A stretch of DNA of 64,000 bases, from positions 1 through 64,000 of the forward strand of contig NZ_JAKVIP010000013.1 of NCBI RefSeq assembly GCF_022601875.1. Direction: 5' to 3'. How positions within the stretch are numbered: the stretch's first letter is position 1; each line of letters begins with the position of its first letter. Shown here one piece after another: positions 1 through 9,606 of the stretch. The translations under genes and the position numbers were made by a program. Source of the DNA: Chryseobacterium sp. SSA4.19. Lineage in GTDB: Bacteria; Bacteroidota; Bacteroidia; Flavobacteriales; Weeksellaceae. A model generated the notes under the pieces. It ran no database searches. It was not told where the DNA came from and was given only the letters and a program-made list of their open reading frames with translations.

Positions 1-17
1 CCCGTTTTACCGGACTG

Positions 18-48
18 CAAAGATACAAATCTTTTTCTATCCCGCAAA
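18..48 (-). promoter_or_regulatory. Promoter reading out of the window to the left
   Basis: On the minus strand a -33 element TTTG (45-48) is followed by exactly 19 bases and a perfect -7 element TATCTTTG (18-25). This is the Bacteroidota housekeeping promoter form TTTG-N19-TAnnTTTG. Transcription would start near position 11 and run off the left edge, so the gene it serves is not in this window. Confidence 0.75.
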
Positions 49-262
49 TCTTTTTTAATGAAATTTTAAAAGACCTGATGATTTATCTGTTCTTTTTTAT
101 TATTATAATTTATATGCTATTTGTAAAAGTCCGTTACATAAGTAAAAGGTTATTATTATATCATATCATCTATAAAATATAAAGTAGAATTAGTTCTAAA
201 TGTTTTCGCTTATCTAAAAGCTCTTCTGCGCTACCCCAAACAATCTCTCGTTTTAAGTGGGG

Positions 263-295
263 CAAAAATACTAACTTATTACCTTACAATCCAAA
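263..295 (-). promoter_or_regulatory. Promoter-like pair with no visible gene
   Basis: The minus strand has TTTG (292-295), 21 bases, then TATTTTTG (263-270), which fits the -7 consensus TAnnTTTG. The spacing is two bases longer than in the other promoters here. The predicted transcript begins with CCCCAC and soon reaches TTTGGGG, which could pair, but no reading frame follows. It may drive a small RNA or be chance in AT-rich DNA. Confidence 0.3.
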
Positions 296-695
296 TACAG
301 TTAACATAATATGAATCAACAGCTATGTTTTGTGGGAAACTTCCTTGTCTATTCGCCTGATTGTATTACCATTATAAAAAGGTAATAGTTATCCACAGGA
401 AACCACAGATAACCCTTTCAATATGGAAAGATGTTGATAAAGTAAGGTTTTACGAGGATTTATATCGATTAAAGAGATTGAAGAAACATCTCTAATGATT
501 ATTAATTGATCTGATTATTATTTACAAACCCTGTAAATAGCCAAGCTTTTAATATTTATTGTATAGAATGACGCAATAAAACGATTTTACCTGAAAGAAT
601 TTGAAATGTGATGAAACCTTTGTAGGTTTTGAAAACTATCAGGGTTGAATGCTATAATATTAATGACATATTATATAATGTAAAGTTTGACTCAA

Positions 696-750
696 ACCAC
701 CCTGTCAAAATTTTTTGAATTTTAACACCACTCCAAAGGAGGGTAATTTT
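696..750. repeat. Degenerate REP-like palindromic repeat
   Basis: Two adjacent hairpins can be drawn: 703-712 pairs with 718-727 with one mismatch, and CTCC (731-734) pairs with GGAG (738-741) over an AAA loop. The layout, a CACCC-type box, a long AT stem and a CTCC-AAA-GGAG stem ending in GGGTAATTTT, resembles an intergenic palindrome that I recall being dispersed in Chryseobacterium and Flavobacterium genomes. The family assignment is from memory; the pairing is visible. Confidence 0.45.
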
Positions 751-870
751 TGTATACGGTTATGATAACTGTGGAAGAAAATTATATGATAAAGTGGAGA
801 TGGGATAAAAAATGCCGGAATAGTAGATTGATGGATTATAAGATAGCTCCAGTGAAGTCTTCACGCAGAA

Positions 871-945
871 CCTTAGCCCCGATTGCAATGAAAATCCTTT
901 TTTGAAAAAAAAGATTGTAATGGAAAGCGGGATCAAGCTTCAGAT
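871..945 (+). ncRNA. Nested hairpin resembling the Flavo-1 RNA
   Basis: Three stems nest within each other: CCCG (878-881) with CGGG (928-931), ATTGCAAT (882-889) with ATTGTAAT (914-921), and an inner C/T-rich arm (897-903) with an A-rich arm (905-913). The conserved-looking ends, AGCCCCGAT on the left and GCGGGAT on the right, match my memory of the Flavo-1 RNA motif of Bacteroidota, whose function is unknown. The strand is chosen from that resemblance. The structure is seen directly; the family name needs a covariance-model search. Confidence 0.45.
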
Positions 946-1043
946 AAAAAAATTCTACAGGATGGATAATAAAAGATAGAAAGGAAAAACGATGGTAAAG
1001 GGATGAAAATAGATATTAAAAATGATAATAAAGAATTCTAAAA

Positions 1044-1403
1044 TCAAAAAAATCTTTTGATCATCAATTTATATATAGAGTAACCGATCAGGCAGCCGAT
1101 GGTATCCGCAACGACATCCATTGTTTCCATAGACCGTCCCAGCCCCATCGCATCTTGAAGGATCTCAGTAAGAAAAGCGTAGATGAGGATAATCTGAAAA
1201 AAATAAGAAAATCTGATTTTGGGAAAGGCAGCTATAAAAATAAAACCCAAGATGGCAAATATACTGACATGCAAAACCTTGTCAATCCCAGTGAACATAA
1301 ACCAGTATTCATGGTTTTCTTCTCCCGGTCTGAGAAGCATATAAGTAAGAAATGCCCAATAAATGGGCAAAATCTTACTGAATATATTTGAAATTTTATC
1401 CAA
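1044..1403 (-). CDS. VanZ-like membrane protein
   Basis: A 119-residue protein with about four hydrophobic helices. It has the VanZ-family layout: a short helix ending before a 'DKVLH' segment (roughly residues 41-45), and a late 'LTEILQ' plus 'ETMDVVADTIG' segment, where the family has conserved acidic residues. VanZ proteins reduce teicoplanin binding in some enterococci, but most Bacteroidota members have no tested role. The start overlaps the end of gcvH by 8 bases on the same strand, so the two are probably co-transcribed from the gcvH promoter. No resistance genes lie nearby, so a housekeeping envelope role is more likely than antibiotic resistance. Confidence 0.8.
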   Translation of the reverse strand: MDKISNIFSKILPIYWAFLTYMLLRPGEENHEYWFMFTGIDKVLHVSIFAILGFIFIAAFPKIRFSYFFQIILIYAFLTEILQDAMGLGRSMETMDVVADTIGCLIGYSIYKLMIKRFF

Positions 1404-1773
1404 TTACTTCCTGATATTCTTCTGCAGAAAGTAATTCTGAATGATCTGCACCTTCAGCAACTTCTAATTTAATGATCCATCCGTTTCCATAAGGATCTGT
1501 ATTCAAAAGTTCAGGCTGGTCTTCCAGGTCTGAATTGAATTCGATTACTTTTCCTGCGATAGGTAAGAATAAATCTGAAACTGTTTTCACAGCTTCTACA
1601 CTTCCGAAAACGGCACCTCCTTCCAGCTCATCATCTACAGTATCTATATCTACATAAACGATATCTCCAAGCTCGCCCTGTGCGAAGTCTGTAATACCGA
1701 TGGTAGCTACATTACCTTCGATCTTGATCCATTCGTGATCTTTCGTGTACTTTAATTCTGATGGTGTGTTCAT
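1396..1773 (-). CDS. gcvH: Glycine cleavage system H protein
   Basis: This 125-residue protein is the lipoyl carrier of the glycine cleavage complex; it moves the aminomethyl group from P protein to T protein in the cytoplasm. The length is normal for the family. The lipoylated lysine is K63 in the motif 'GSVEAVKTVSDLFLP', and the N-terminal 'YTKDHEWI' is the usual H-protein start. It has its own near-perfect promoter (1793-1823) and is separated from the upstream sprA gene by a terminator. The P and T proteins are not in the window, so the system is split in this genome. It overlaps the VanZ-like gene. Confidence 0.97.
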   Translation of the reverse strand: MNTPSELKYTKDHEWIKIEGNVATIGITDFAQGELGDIVYVDIDTVDDELEGGAVFGSVEAVKTVSDLFLPIAGKVIEFNSDLEDQPELLNTDPYGNGWIIKLEVAEGADHSELLSAEEYQEVIG

Positions 1774-1792
1774 TTTTAAATTTTATTTTGTA

Positions 1793-1823
1793 CAAATGTA
1801 TTCAAAATTCTACAAGCTTCAAA
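1793..1823 (-). promoter_or_regulatory. gcvH promoter
   Basis: Minus-strand TTTG (1820-1823), 19 bases, then TACATTTG (1793-1800): a perfect match to TTTG-N19-TAnnTTTG. The predicted start near 1786 leaves about 13 bases before the gcvH ATG at 1773. Confidence 0.75.
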
Positions 1824-1838
1824 TATCGGATATAAAAA

Positions 1839-1862
1839 ATGTCCTCCAAAATTGAAGGACAT
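1839..1862 (-). terminator. sprA terminator
   Basis: ATGTCCT (1839-1845) pairs with AGGACAT (1856-1862). On the minus strand the stem is followed by TTTTTTATA, so this is an intrinsic terminator just after the sprA stop and before the gcvH promoter. Confidence 0.75.
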
Positions 1863-1883
1863 CTAAATTTATTACGGTTCTGA

Positions 1884-4800
1884 TTAAAAACCTCCTGAAT
1901 CTCCGAATGTAAACGTAGCGGAAATTCCTGCTCTGACCGTTGACAGCGGGAATGCTGTAGAGATTTTATATTTAGAGGTCATCTGCTCATAGAATACTCT
2001 CAGGTTTAAGTTTTCAGAAACATTATAGTCTGCGGAAACTTTAATATTCATTAACCTCTGACCTCCAGTCACCTGTGAATCATCCAGCAAGATATTGGTA
2101 ATACTGGTCCGGCTGTCCCGCAGTGAGAAGTCTCCTCTGATGTTCAGATCGGTACCTTTGGCTTTTCCTCTTCCCCTTACATTGGTCATCCCCAATCTGA
2201 AGTTTCTGATGATATATCCTACTCTTACAACATATTCATTGTTTGAATCTTCAGTAAGCGTATGGTTAACCAGCCCTAATAACAATGTACGTAATCTGTT
2301 GTACTGAATTCCCAGCTGGATATTGTTCCTCATCGTCATATCTACGCCGATCAATGGGGAGAAGTTTTCAACATACCCTACCTGAGCAAAAGTAAACGGA
2401 TTAATATAATCATCATTAATATCTCTCTGCGTAGCATTAAAAGAGTTAAGCGAATTAAAATAATCGATACTTGACTGTACTCCCGATGCCGTATAGGTTG
2501 CCTGGTATGCATGCAGGATATCAAATTTAGAAAACTGTCCGTTAATGACAGGAACATTTCTTAATCCTGAATACGTGATTCTCCAGTTTGGAATCGGAAG
2601 TCCTGCCTTTTTAGGATTATCCATCATTTTTACCGTTTTGCCTTCTACTGCAGCCCTGAAAGCAGGAATCAAAATATAGGCATTTGAAATTCCGTATCCG
2701 TCTTTAAATCCGTCCGGCTGCAGAGCTCCCGGCATCTGCTGAGATAAAGTCCTTGCATTTTGCCGGATAGCCTGGTAAATGGCTGCACCATCCTGGAATG
2801 CTGTTTTAAGCAATACTACAGAATTGGTATAGGTAACCAGATCATTGGCAAAAGTATAATTCGGATTCACGATCCCCGTGACTTGATCCCGGTAATTGAA
2901 TCCGGTATGGGTGAAATTTCTGTTATAATTATGGATCGCACTGATATCAATCCTCAGATCATTCATCGGAACGACCTGTAAGTTGGCCCGCAATTCACGT
3001 GTTGACATCCGGATATAAGGATCGGTCATAAATTGCGAATCGCTTACCCAACCGTTCTCCATCACCAATCTTCTGATATCTGCCTGTGAGCCCAGCAAGA
3101 ATCCGACTGTAGGCCCTCCTAAAGTCTGTCCGTACCCATACCAGTTCGGAGCAGATAATAATCCAGGAAGAACCGTTCCATTATTTTCAGAATAATTAAT
3201 GTCCAGTTGTCTTAGTGATGTCAACAGATATGCCATACTCTGGACCGGAGTCAGCCTGTTTTTAAATTTATATTTTTTATAGGCATATCTGTTTTTCTCC
3301 CATGCCTGCGTGTAGGCATTGTTCAATGAATCAATTTCCTGCTTACGTTTCTGAAGCTTTGCAGAAAGATTCTTAAAATATTTAAACTGCCCAAAGAATT
3401 TCGTAAAATCTGCTGTACCTGTTGCCTGAATCACGTTGGTATTCTGACCGATCGAACCTAAGCTTCCATCGGGACTCAGCAGTAAAACAGTGGATCTCGC
3501 ATTCCAGTTATAGGTAAATCCATATCCTATTTCCGCATCAATAAAATCAAGATAAGGAAGATACTGGAACGGCAATTTATAATTCAACTGGACCCTGTGG
3601 TTATACAATACCGGTCTTCCTGCTCTGAAGACATTTCCGAAAATGGAATTGTTATCCATTGTATTGACATCCATATTGTCGTTCAGTGTTCTTGTTGCAG
3701 AGTTGATCTCAAGTTTTAAAGATTTTGTAAAATTAAATCCTAAACCGTACTGCCATCCGAAATAAAAATTCCTGTTCTTAAGTGCCCCGAAGTCGTCTGC
3801 GTAATTTCCACTTAAGATCGCATCAATATTTCTGAATTCCAGTTCATTGTAATTTCTGTCCACTTCCGTTCTGAAAGAAAATCGTGTTGGAACCGGATTA
3901 AAGTTAAATTCTTTTACCCATCTTAAGTATTTCGTAGACTTCGCAGTATCGCTGATCATTTTATTGAACGGACGGATTACCCATGGCTTGAAGGTATAAT
4001 TGTAATCTATATATCCTCTTAGATACTGTCTGTAATTTCTTTTTGTATAAATATCCCTGTAGAAATCGTCATTGTAAACCGCCGTTACCGAAAGGTTTTC
4101 TACATCATAGAATTTCGGCTTTCTGTTCTGGTTCATTCTCTCTTTGTGCATATTTACAACACCGATGCTTCTTTGCTGTGTATAGGTTCTTGCTACTTTT
4201 TTAAGCTCTTCCCTGTTAGCTGCTTTCTTAAACTCAACATCGGTATCCAAAGGATTGTATTTCGGATCTTCTATCGTTTGAGAGTAAGAATAGTTTAACG
4301 GGATCTTAACACCGCTTTTTGCCGGTAAGAACTTATCTACATTTACGGCTGTATTGATACTGAACGCAGATTGAGTAGACTGGCTTCTTTCTGCCGGTTT
4401 GGAGTCAATATTTCCAAAGCCTACGGAGGTGTAGGAAGCACTTGTGTTCACAGTAGCAAAATCACCTAAGTTGAAATTCAAGCTTGCATTTCCTGCATAA
4501 CCGCCATCATTTTCAATTTCAGAAAGACGGATTTCGTTGACCCAGAGAATTCTGTCTATTGAAACTGCAGGATCGGTTCTTGATAATCCGTTTCTAATTC
4601 CGATCATGATGGTCGTAATATTTCCTAAACTTGGACGACCTTTTATATACAGTTTTTTAAAAGTATCTCCAGGATCAAAAGTTGGATCCATTATTCTTTT
4701 TACAATATCATTCGGGAAATTTTTATCTCTCCTGATTTTTGCATCCACAAAATCCTGAATATTTAAATCCACATCATTTTCCATTGGCCATATTTCCATT

Positions 4801-7800
4801 GGAGCTGTTGCCGAAGTCGGAGTAATTTTTAACGAAGATTCGTACTCATAATAGTTATCCGTAGCATCACTACCTAACCGGATAAAGAATTTTGTTTTCT
4901 TATCAATTTGCCCACTAACCGGACCTTCAGTTCTAGGGTCAGTATGAGCATGCACAAAAAGTTTCAGCTTTTTATACCTTCTCATGTCAAGAGAAGTATT
5001 TTTGAACACTCCTTTTGCTTGACCAGCTAGTAGTCCATTAGCTTTTAAATATAATGAAGCCTCGTTTTGTCTTTGCGCTCCTGCATTTCCACTGAGAATC
5101 TGTCTGTCGATTCCCGGAGGCAGTACATAAGGGGGCTGATTCAAGGCATTTTCTTCAATATTTACACTTCCTACTTCCAGATTTCCAATAGTTGTATCAT
5201 CAGTTAATCCTTCATCCGTTGCAGAATCAGCTTGTGCATCATTTCCAAATACAGCAATATTTTTCGGATATTTTCTCCAGTCTGATCTTACAAGATCCAT
5301 GGTACCGAATCTTAACGTGGAAGTCTGGTCGAAACCTTTTAATAGCAATCTGGCAAATCGTACATTATTAAGAATGGAAGGATTGGCATCACCTGCAGTA
5401 TTCACATACTTCGAAACCGGAATTCTGAACAAGTACCATTTTACCTGTGAAGTCTGACCATTTTGGAAGGTTGCCTGAACTGTTTTAATATCAACAATAT
5501 TATTATCCGATCCTAAAGTTAAACTTCCGGGAGCCAAATCTACTTCATACTGGTTATAGCTTTCACTTTGATCTAAGTTATAATCTTTGTTAATGTCTTC
5601 CGCATCCGGCGTCTGGGAAGCTACCTCCAGAGAGTTGCTCCGTGAGTTTCCTTCCGGACCTCTGAAATATTTGTATCTCTGAACAAGAGACGAAGCCTGG
5701 TTTCCTGTAAACCGGTCAGACATATAGAATACAAAATCATCCACCGCAGGGTCAGACAAATTCGTCACCGGGTTAATAAATGTATTCCCAAACAAAGCTG
5801 CTTCCTGATCGGAACTTAAACCATCATATCCTAAATCCTGTGCCAACCGGTCTTCTCCTTCACTTGAGAAAGCATATAAAATCGGCGGCTGCTTAGGCTG
5901 GGTTCCCCAGTTTGAATTTGTTGTCGTAGACGGAGCCGAAGGCGTAGGCAATCCGTTTTCGTATTGCATCTGTCCGTCCTTCAAGACATCTTCGGATACA
6001 TTTCCCAATTGTAATAAAAGCTTTGGAGCGGTTCCCAATGTATTTCCATCTGCATAAGGATCCATCATCCAGAATTCCACATATTCTATATTGGAACTTA
6101 CAAAGTTGGAAACCGAGATCGGCCTCATAATACCAGCCCATCTTTGCGCCGTGCTTTCTGTAGCAGAATTTGAGTTATAAGGCCCTTTTTCTGCAGGATA
6201 ATAAGAAATATCAAATGTATTGGTATAAGTCTGTTCTCCTGCCACGAAGTCCCTGTTATTAAAAATTTCAGAGAACTGGACTCTTCTTGATGCGTGGTTG
6301 GAGACAGATTGTGGTGTAATACCGGTCGGTGCCTTGCCTCCCACTCCCCAGAATCTCGGGTCAATGTTGTACCATGATAACAAACCTCTTCCATACCCTT
6401 CTGTAATATCGTTATTTTTACCGGCTCCTGCGAAAAGGGGGTCTGATTGGTTTCTTTCAGGTTTTGAAGCAAGGCTCCATGCCGTAGGTTCTTTTAAAGT
6501 AATTTTCGAAGTGGTTTGCTCAAAATCGTCAATGTATGACTGATCGTTAATTCCTTTATTCAGTCCCGGAAGCAGATAAGCGGTCTCCATTTTGAAGTTC
6601 AGATTAGAGGGAGCCTCAGTATTTACCAAAGGTATTTTATCCGTAAGCCTTGTCAGGAATGGCAACTGATTGTTATACATCAGGTTGATTCCAGCCATGG
6701 TATTGTTTACGGCTTCCTGGCCATAGTTTACTTTTTGGGTAAGCGGTGATTCGGAATAGTTGACAACAGTTCCCCCTAAGATAAAGTTTTCATTAAACCT
6801 CCTTTCTAAATTTAAGCCTAAGAAACGTTTTCTCTGGGTATTAAATGTTAGCTGGTTTTCCAATGAAATATTAATAGCCTGTCCGGACTGTTTTACCTGT
6901 TCATTAATGATTGTTACCGTTCCAAGCATATAATCTACAGTGTAGTCAATTCCTTCGGTCAGCTGCACTCCATTAGCCGAAACTTTTACCGAGCCCTGAG
7001 GGACATTTACTGCTCCCAGAGATATTCCCTGCCCCTGAGTCCCTTTATAACGTCCTTCAATAGTATATCTTTGTGACAGATTGCCATTTGTTGCGACCTG
7101 TTTCTGTTGGCTGTAAAGATCTGAGAACACATACTGCGGATCATTACTTCCGATAACAGACTGTATGTAACTACCGAATGGCTGAACTTTGGTGAAAATT
7201 ACTTTTCCAGTTTCAGGTCTGATGGTAATCCCATTGACAAAGTCAAAAATACCATCTCCGGTTGTTCCTCCGTTACTTTGTAAGTCGCCATTCGCATTCA
7301 GTCGGTCCCAGTTTAACAACTTAATTAAAGGCTGACTGCGGATCTGCTCGTTGTTGTTTACAGGAAGATAATTGACCTTTCCTCCTGACTGTGGGTCTCT
7401 GTATAAAACATTCAAGATAAATCCGTCCTGGTTAACTTGCCCGGCATCCAGGGAATAGATGTTCTTCATCATCAGGTTCCACATCGGGGAAGATGTTTTT
7501 ACCGTGGTATTAGGCTTCAAAAGCTTGGTCACCAAAACCGTACTCTCTTCAGAAAATTCCCCTACCTTATACACCTGGTTGCTTCCATTTACGGTATAAG
7601 AGAATGAAACTCCCAAAAGCTGGTTATCATTTAATCTCTGATTTAATGAAATATATCCCAGCTGGGATTGTATTGTATATTCATTGGAATTTAATCTCCT
7701 TGCTTTCTTATTGAAAATAAAATTCTCACCATCTACATAGGATTCTGCCCCTCCTGAAGCAACCGGAAGACTGGCCCCTTTAATAGCATCGTAAGCTGTA

Positions 7801-8999
7801 CTTGCATCTCTTAATCCGGGTAAACCGTTTACCGAAGAGTAAAGATTTAAACCGGGCTGGTCATTATTCGGAAGAACTCCCGGAGCATCTCCCAAATCCC
7901 TGATCCCGACAATACTCTTCTGATACTGCAGGTTGCTATTCCCCTGATCCAGCACCCATACTTCCATTCTTGTGATACTTATCTTTGAGTTGATCTGAGG
8001 ATAATTCAACAACGAGTTATCATAATTGTCTAAAAAGTAATGCCCGATAAAGTAGTGCTGGTTGTCTTCATAATCAATTGCATTCAGCTTAAAAGTATTC
8101 ATAACACCACCGCCCTGAACCGTAATATTTCTTGCTTCACCCTGTTGCTGTGAAAGCACCACTGTTCCGTACGTCTTTCCAAGCTGAAATTCTGTTTTCA
8201 CTCCAAATAAAGACTGGGAACCGCGTATCAGACTGGTTGACAGCGGCATATTCACATTACCGAATTCTACTCTTTTAATAATTTTATCCTCACCTCCCGC
8301 ACTGGGCTTATCAACATCCTGAAGGCCTTTCTGCTGAAGGTCTTTCCAGCTTCCTTTTGCCTGCCATACCAGATTCATCCTGTTCTCAAAAGCGAAGCCG
8401 CTCTGGGTATCATAGTTTGCTTTTAGCTGAAGGTTTTCCCCTACCTTGCCTAACAATCCAAGCTGAATTCTCTGGTCAATATCGAACGAAAAGCTGGTTC
8501 TGTTTTGTGGTAAGATTAAAGGGTTATCAATTTTCTGGTATAGTCCTGCAAAGTCAAAAGACGCATATCCAGATGGAATAATTTCAATTTTGTTACTTCC
8601 GAAGATTGTTTCAAAAAGCCTGTTGTTAATCTGCAGCGAAGGAATCAAACCTTTTCTTGCCGCATCAGTCTTATCCTTCCGGAACATCAGGCTGTAACGG
8701 TCTGATTTTTCTTTGTAATAGGCACGTGTCTGTTCAGCCATCATAAACTCCTTGTAGTCTTCAGGAGACATGGCGGTCGGTGGCCCGGTTATTGTATTTC
8801 CAACCTTAGGATATACAAAATACATCCCGGTCTTTATATCATAATAGGCTTCATACTGCGTAGGATCGGCCAGCTGGTAATCCTTTTTGATGATTGCTGT
8901 GTCACGGACCGGTGGTCTTTGCTGTGCGAAAGTCATTACTGACACACATAAAAACGACAGGAACAAAAATAGGTTGAGGTACTTATTATTTGCCACCAA
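1884..8999 (-). CDS. sprA: SprA, outer-membrane translocon of the type IX secretion system
   Basis: A 2371-residue protein, the size expected for SprA/Sov, the giant beta-barrel that forms the outer-membrane pore of the type IX secretion system and is required for gliding in motile relatives. An N-terminal signal peptide ends near residue 25 ('VMTFAQQ'). The body is rich in aromatic, Asn and Gly residues with alternating hydrophobic strands, and it ends in a beta-barrel-type strand. Segments such as 'AYDAIKGASLPVASGG' and 'YIDDFEQTTSKI' look typical of SprA. The start lies 3 bases after the ruvA stop, so both are on one transcript. A terminator follows. Other Gld/Por components are not in the window. 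Confidence 0.97.
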   Translation of the reverse strand: MVANNKYLNLFLFLSFLCVSVMTFAQQRPPVRDTAIIKKDYQLADPTQYEAYYDIKTGMYFVYPKVGNTITGPPTAMSPEDYKEFMMAEQTRAYYKEKSDRYSLMFRKDKTDAARKGLIPSLQINNRLFETIFGSNKIEIIPSGYASFDFAGLYQKIDNPLILPQNRTSFSFDIDQRIQLGLLGKVGENLQLKANYDTQSGFAFENRMNLVWQAKGSWKDLQQKGLQDVDKPSAGGEDKIIKRVEFGNVNMPLSTSLIRGSQSLFGVKTEFQLGKTYGTVVLSQQQGEARNITVQGGGVMNTFKLNAIDYEDNQHYFIGHYFLDNYDNSLLNYPQINSKISITRMEVWVLDQGNSNLQYQKSIVGIRDLGDAPGVLPNNDQPGLNLYSSVNGLPGLRDASTAYDAIKGASLPVASGGAESYVDGENFIFNKKARRLNSNEYTIQSQLGYISLNQRLNDNQLLGVSFSYTVNGSNQVYKVGEFSEESTVLVTKLLKPNTTVKTSSPMWNLMMKNIYSLDAGQVNQDGFILNVLYRDPQSGGKVNYLPVNNNEQIRSQPLIKLLNWDRLNANGDLQSNGGTTGDGIFDFVNGITIRPETGKVIFTKVQPFGSYIQSVIGSNDPQYVFSDLYSQQKQVATNGNLSQRYTIEGRYKGTQGQGISLGAVNVPQGSVKVSANGVQLTEGIDYTVDYMLGTVTIINEQVKQSGQAINISLENQLTFNTQRKRFLGLNLERRFNENFILGGTVVNYSESPLTQKVNYGQEAVNNTMAGINLMYNNQLPFLTRLTDKIPLVNTEAPSNLNFKMETAYLLPGLNKGINDQSYIDDFEQTTSKITLKEPTAWSLASKPERNQSDPLFAGAGKNNDITEGYGRGLLSWYNIDPRFWGVGGKAPTGITPQSVSNHASRRVQFSEIFNNRDFVAGEQTYTNTFDISYYPAEKGPYNSNSATESTAQRWAGIMRPISVSNFVSSNIEYVEFWMMDPYADGNTLGTAPKLLLQLGNVSEDVLKDGQMQYENGLPTPSAPSTTTNSNWGTQPKQPPILYAFSSEGEDRLAQDLGYDGLSSDQEAALFGNTFINPVTNLSDPAVDDFVFYMSDRFTGNQASSLVQRYKYFRGPEGNSRSNSLEVASQTPDAEDINKDYNLDQSESYNQYEVDLAPGSLTLGSDNNIVDIKTVQATFQNGQTSQVKWYLFRIPVSKYVNTAGDANPSILNNVRFARLLLKGFDQTSTLRFGTMDLVRSDWRKYPKNIAVFGNDAQADSATDEGLTDDTTIGNLEVGSVNIEENALNQPPYVLPPGIDRQILSGNAGAQRQNEASLYLKANGLLAGQAKGVFKNTSLDMRRYKKLKLFVHAHTDPRTEGPVSGQIDKKTKFFIRLGSDATDNYYEYESSLKITPTSATAPMEIWPMENDVDLNIQDFVDAKIRRDKNFPNDIVKRIMDPTFDPGDTFKKLYIKGRPSLGNITTIMIGIRNGLSRTDPAVSIDRILWVNEIRLSEIENDGGYAGNASLNFNLGDFATVNTSASYTSVGFGNIDSKPAERSQSTQSAFSINTAVNVDKFLPAKSGVKIPLNYSYSQTIEDPKYNPLDTDVEFKKAANREELKKVARTYTQQRSIGVVNMHKERMNQNRKPKFYDVENLSVTAVYNDDFYRDIYTKRNYRQYLRGYIDYNYTFKPWVIRPFNKMISDTAKSTKYLRWVKEFNFNPVPTRFSFRTEVDRNYNELEFRNIDAILSGNYADDFGALKNRNFYFGWQYGLGFNFTKSLKLEINSATRTLNDNMDVNTMDNNSIFGNVFRAGRPVLYNHRVQLNYKLPFQYLPYLDFIDAEIGYGFTYNWNARSTVLLLSPDGSLGSIGQNTNVIQATGTADFTKFFGQFKYFKNLSAKLQKRKQEIDSLNNAYTQAWEKNRYAYKKYKFKNRLTPVQSMAYLLTSLRQLDINYSENNGTVLPGLLSAPNWYGYGQTLGGPTVGFLLGSQADIRRLVMENGWVSDSQFMTDPYIRMSTRELRANLQVVPMNDLRIDISAIHNYNRNFTHTGFNYRDQVTGIVNPNYTFANDLVTYTNSVVLLKTAFQDGAAIYQAIRQNARTLSQQMPGALQPDGFKDGYGISNAYILIPAFRAAVEGKTVKMMDNPKKAGLPIPNWRITYSGLRNVPVINGQFSKFDILHAYQATYTASGVQSSIDYFNSLNSFNATQRDINDDYINPFTFAQVGYVENFSPLIGVDMTMRNNIQLGIQYNRLRTLLLGLVNHTLTEDSNNEYVVRVGYIIRNFRLGMTNVRGRGKAKGTDLNIRGDFSLRDSRTSITNILLDDSQVTGGQRLMNIKVSADYNVSENLNLRVFYEQMTSKYKISTAFPLSTVRAGISATFTFGDSGGF

Positions 9000-9002
9000 A
9001 TG

Positions 9003-9587
9003 TTAAATATTTTTTAAAATCTGTTTTACCAATTCTTCTATTGAAATATCAGGGTTCTGCTTTATGATCCTGTCCGCCAGCTTCTCACTCATACGCTTCG
9101 GAATTCCTAAAACTTCTAATGCAGATAACGATTCTTCCTTCACTTTATTATTTGCAATGGTAGAAATATTTTCTTCCGAATTGCTGAATTTCTGCACTTT
9201 ATCATTGAGGTCAACAATAATCCGTTCAGCGGTTTTTGCGCCGATTCCTTTTGCTTTCTGAATCAGTGCACTGTTCTTGGAAAGAATAGCCGAAGCAATC
9301 TCTTCAAGACTTAATGTCGATAATAAAATAAGGGCAGAAACAGCACCCACTCCGTTAACACTTATTAACAGATTGAAAAGTTCTTTTTCTGAACGGGTCT
9401 TGAATCCGAAAAGCAAGTGGGCATCTTCCCGGATAATCTGCTGGATGAAGAGAAATGTTTCCTGATTGGTCGTCAGTGTTTGCGATGTCATTAAACTAAT
9501 ACCGACATAGTAACCAACTCCCTGGACGTTGATCACTGTGTAGGCAGGCGTAAGTTCCTGAACAATGCCTTGTAGTGAAAATATCAT
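9003..9587 (-). CDS. ruvA: Holliday junction branch migration protein RuvA
   Basis: At 194 residues this is a normal-length RuvA. RuvA binds four-way DNA junctions as a tetramer and loads the RuvB motor for branch migration in recombinational repair. The N-terminal OB-fold starts 'MIFSLQGIVQELTP'. Two helix-hairpin-helix segments follow: 'LLISVNGVGAVSALILLS' (around 75-92) and 'AKGIGAKTAERIIVDL' (around 112-127). The small C-terminal RuvB-binding domain (around 150-194) is present. ruvB and ruvC are not adjacent. It is followed at 3 bases by sprA, a linkage with no obvious functional reason. A perfect -7 box lies 20 bases upstream. Confidence 0.97.
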   Translation of the reverse strand: MIFSLQGIVQELTPAYTVINVQGVGYYVGISLMTSQTLTTNQETFLFIQQIIREDAHLLFGFKTRSEKELFNLLISVNGVGAVSALILLSTLSLEEIASAILSKNSALIQKAKGIGAKTAERIIVDLNDKVQKFSNSEENISTIANNKVKEESLSALEVLGIPKRMSEKLADRIIKQNPDISIEELVKQILKNI

Positions 9588-9606
9588 TATTAATTTTTAA
9601 AACTCC

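Larger units (their letters stand above)
1..1043. other. Gene-free AT-rich region at left edge
   Basis: No open reading frame in this kilobase looks like a real gene: there is no stretch with protein-like composition and the only longer frame near its right end lies antisense to the VanZ-like gene. It contains a strong promoter facing left (18-48), a weaker promoter-like pair (263-295), a degenerate palindromic repeat (696-750) and a nested hairpin (871-945). The rest is AT-rich sequence in which I see nothing definite. Confidence 0.6.

Noticed and set aside
6125..6472. Short same-strand frames within sprA that could suggest a frameshift.
   Set aside because: The main sprA frame is uninterrupted through 2371 codons, so these are alternative-frame shadows.
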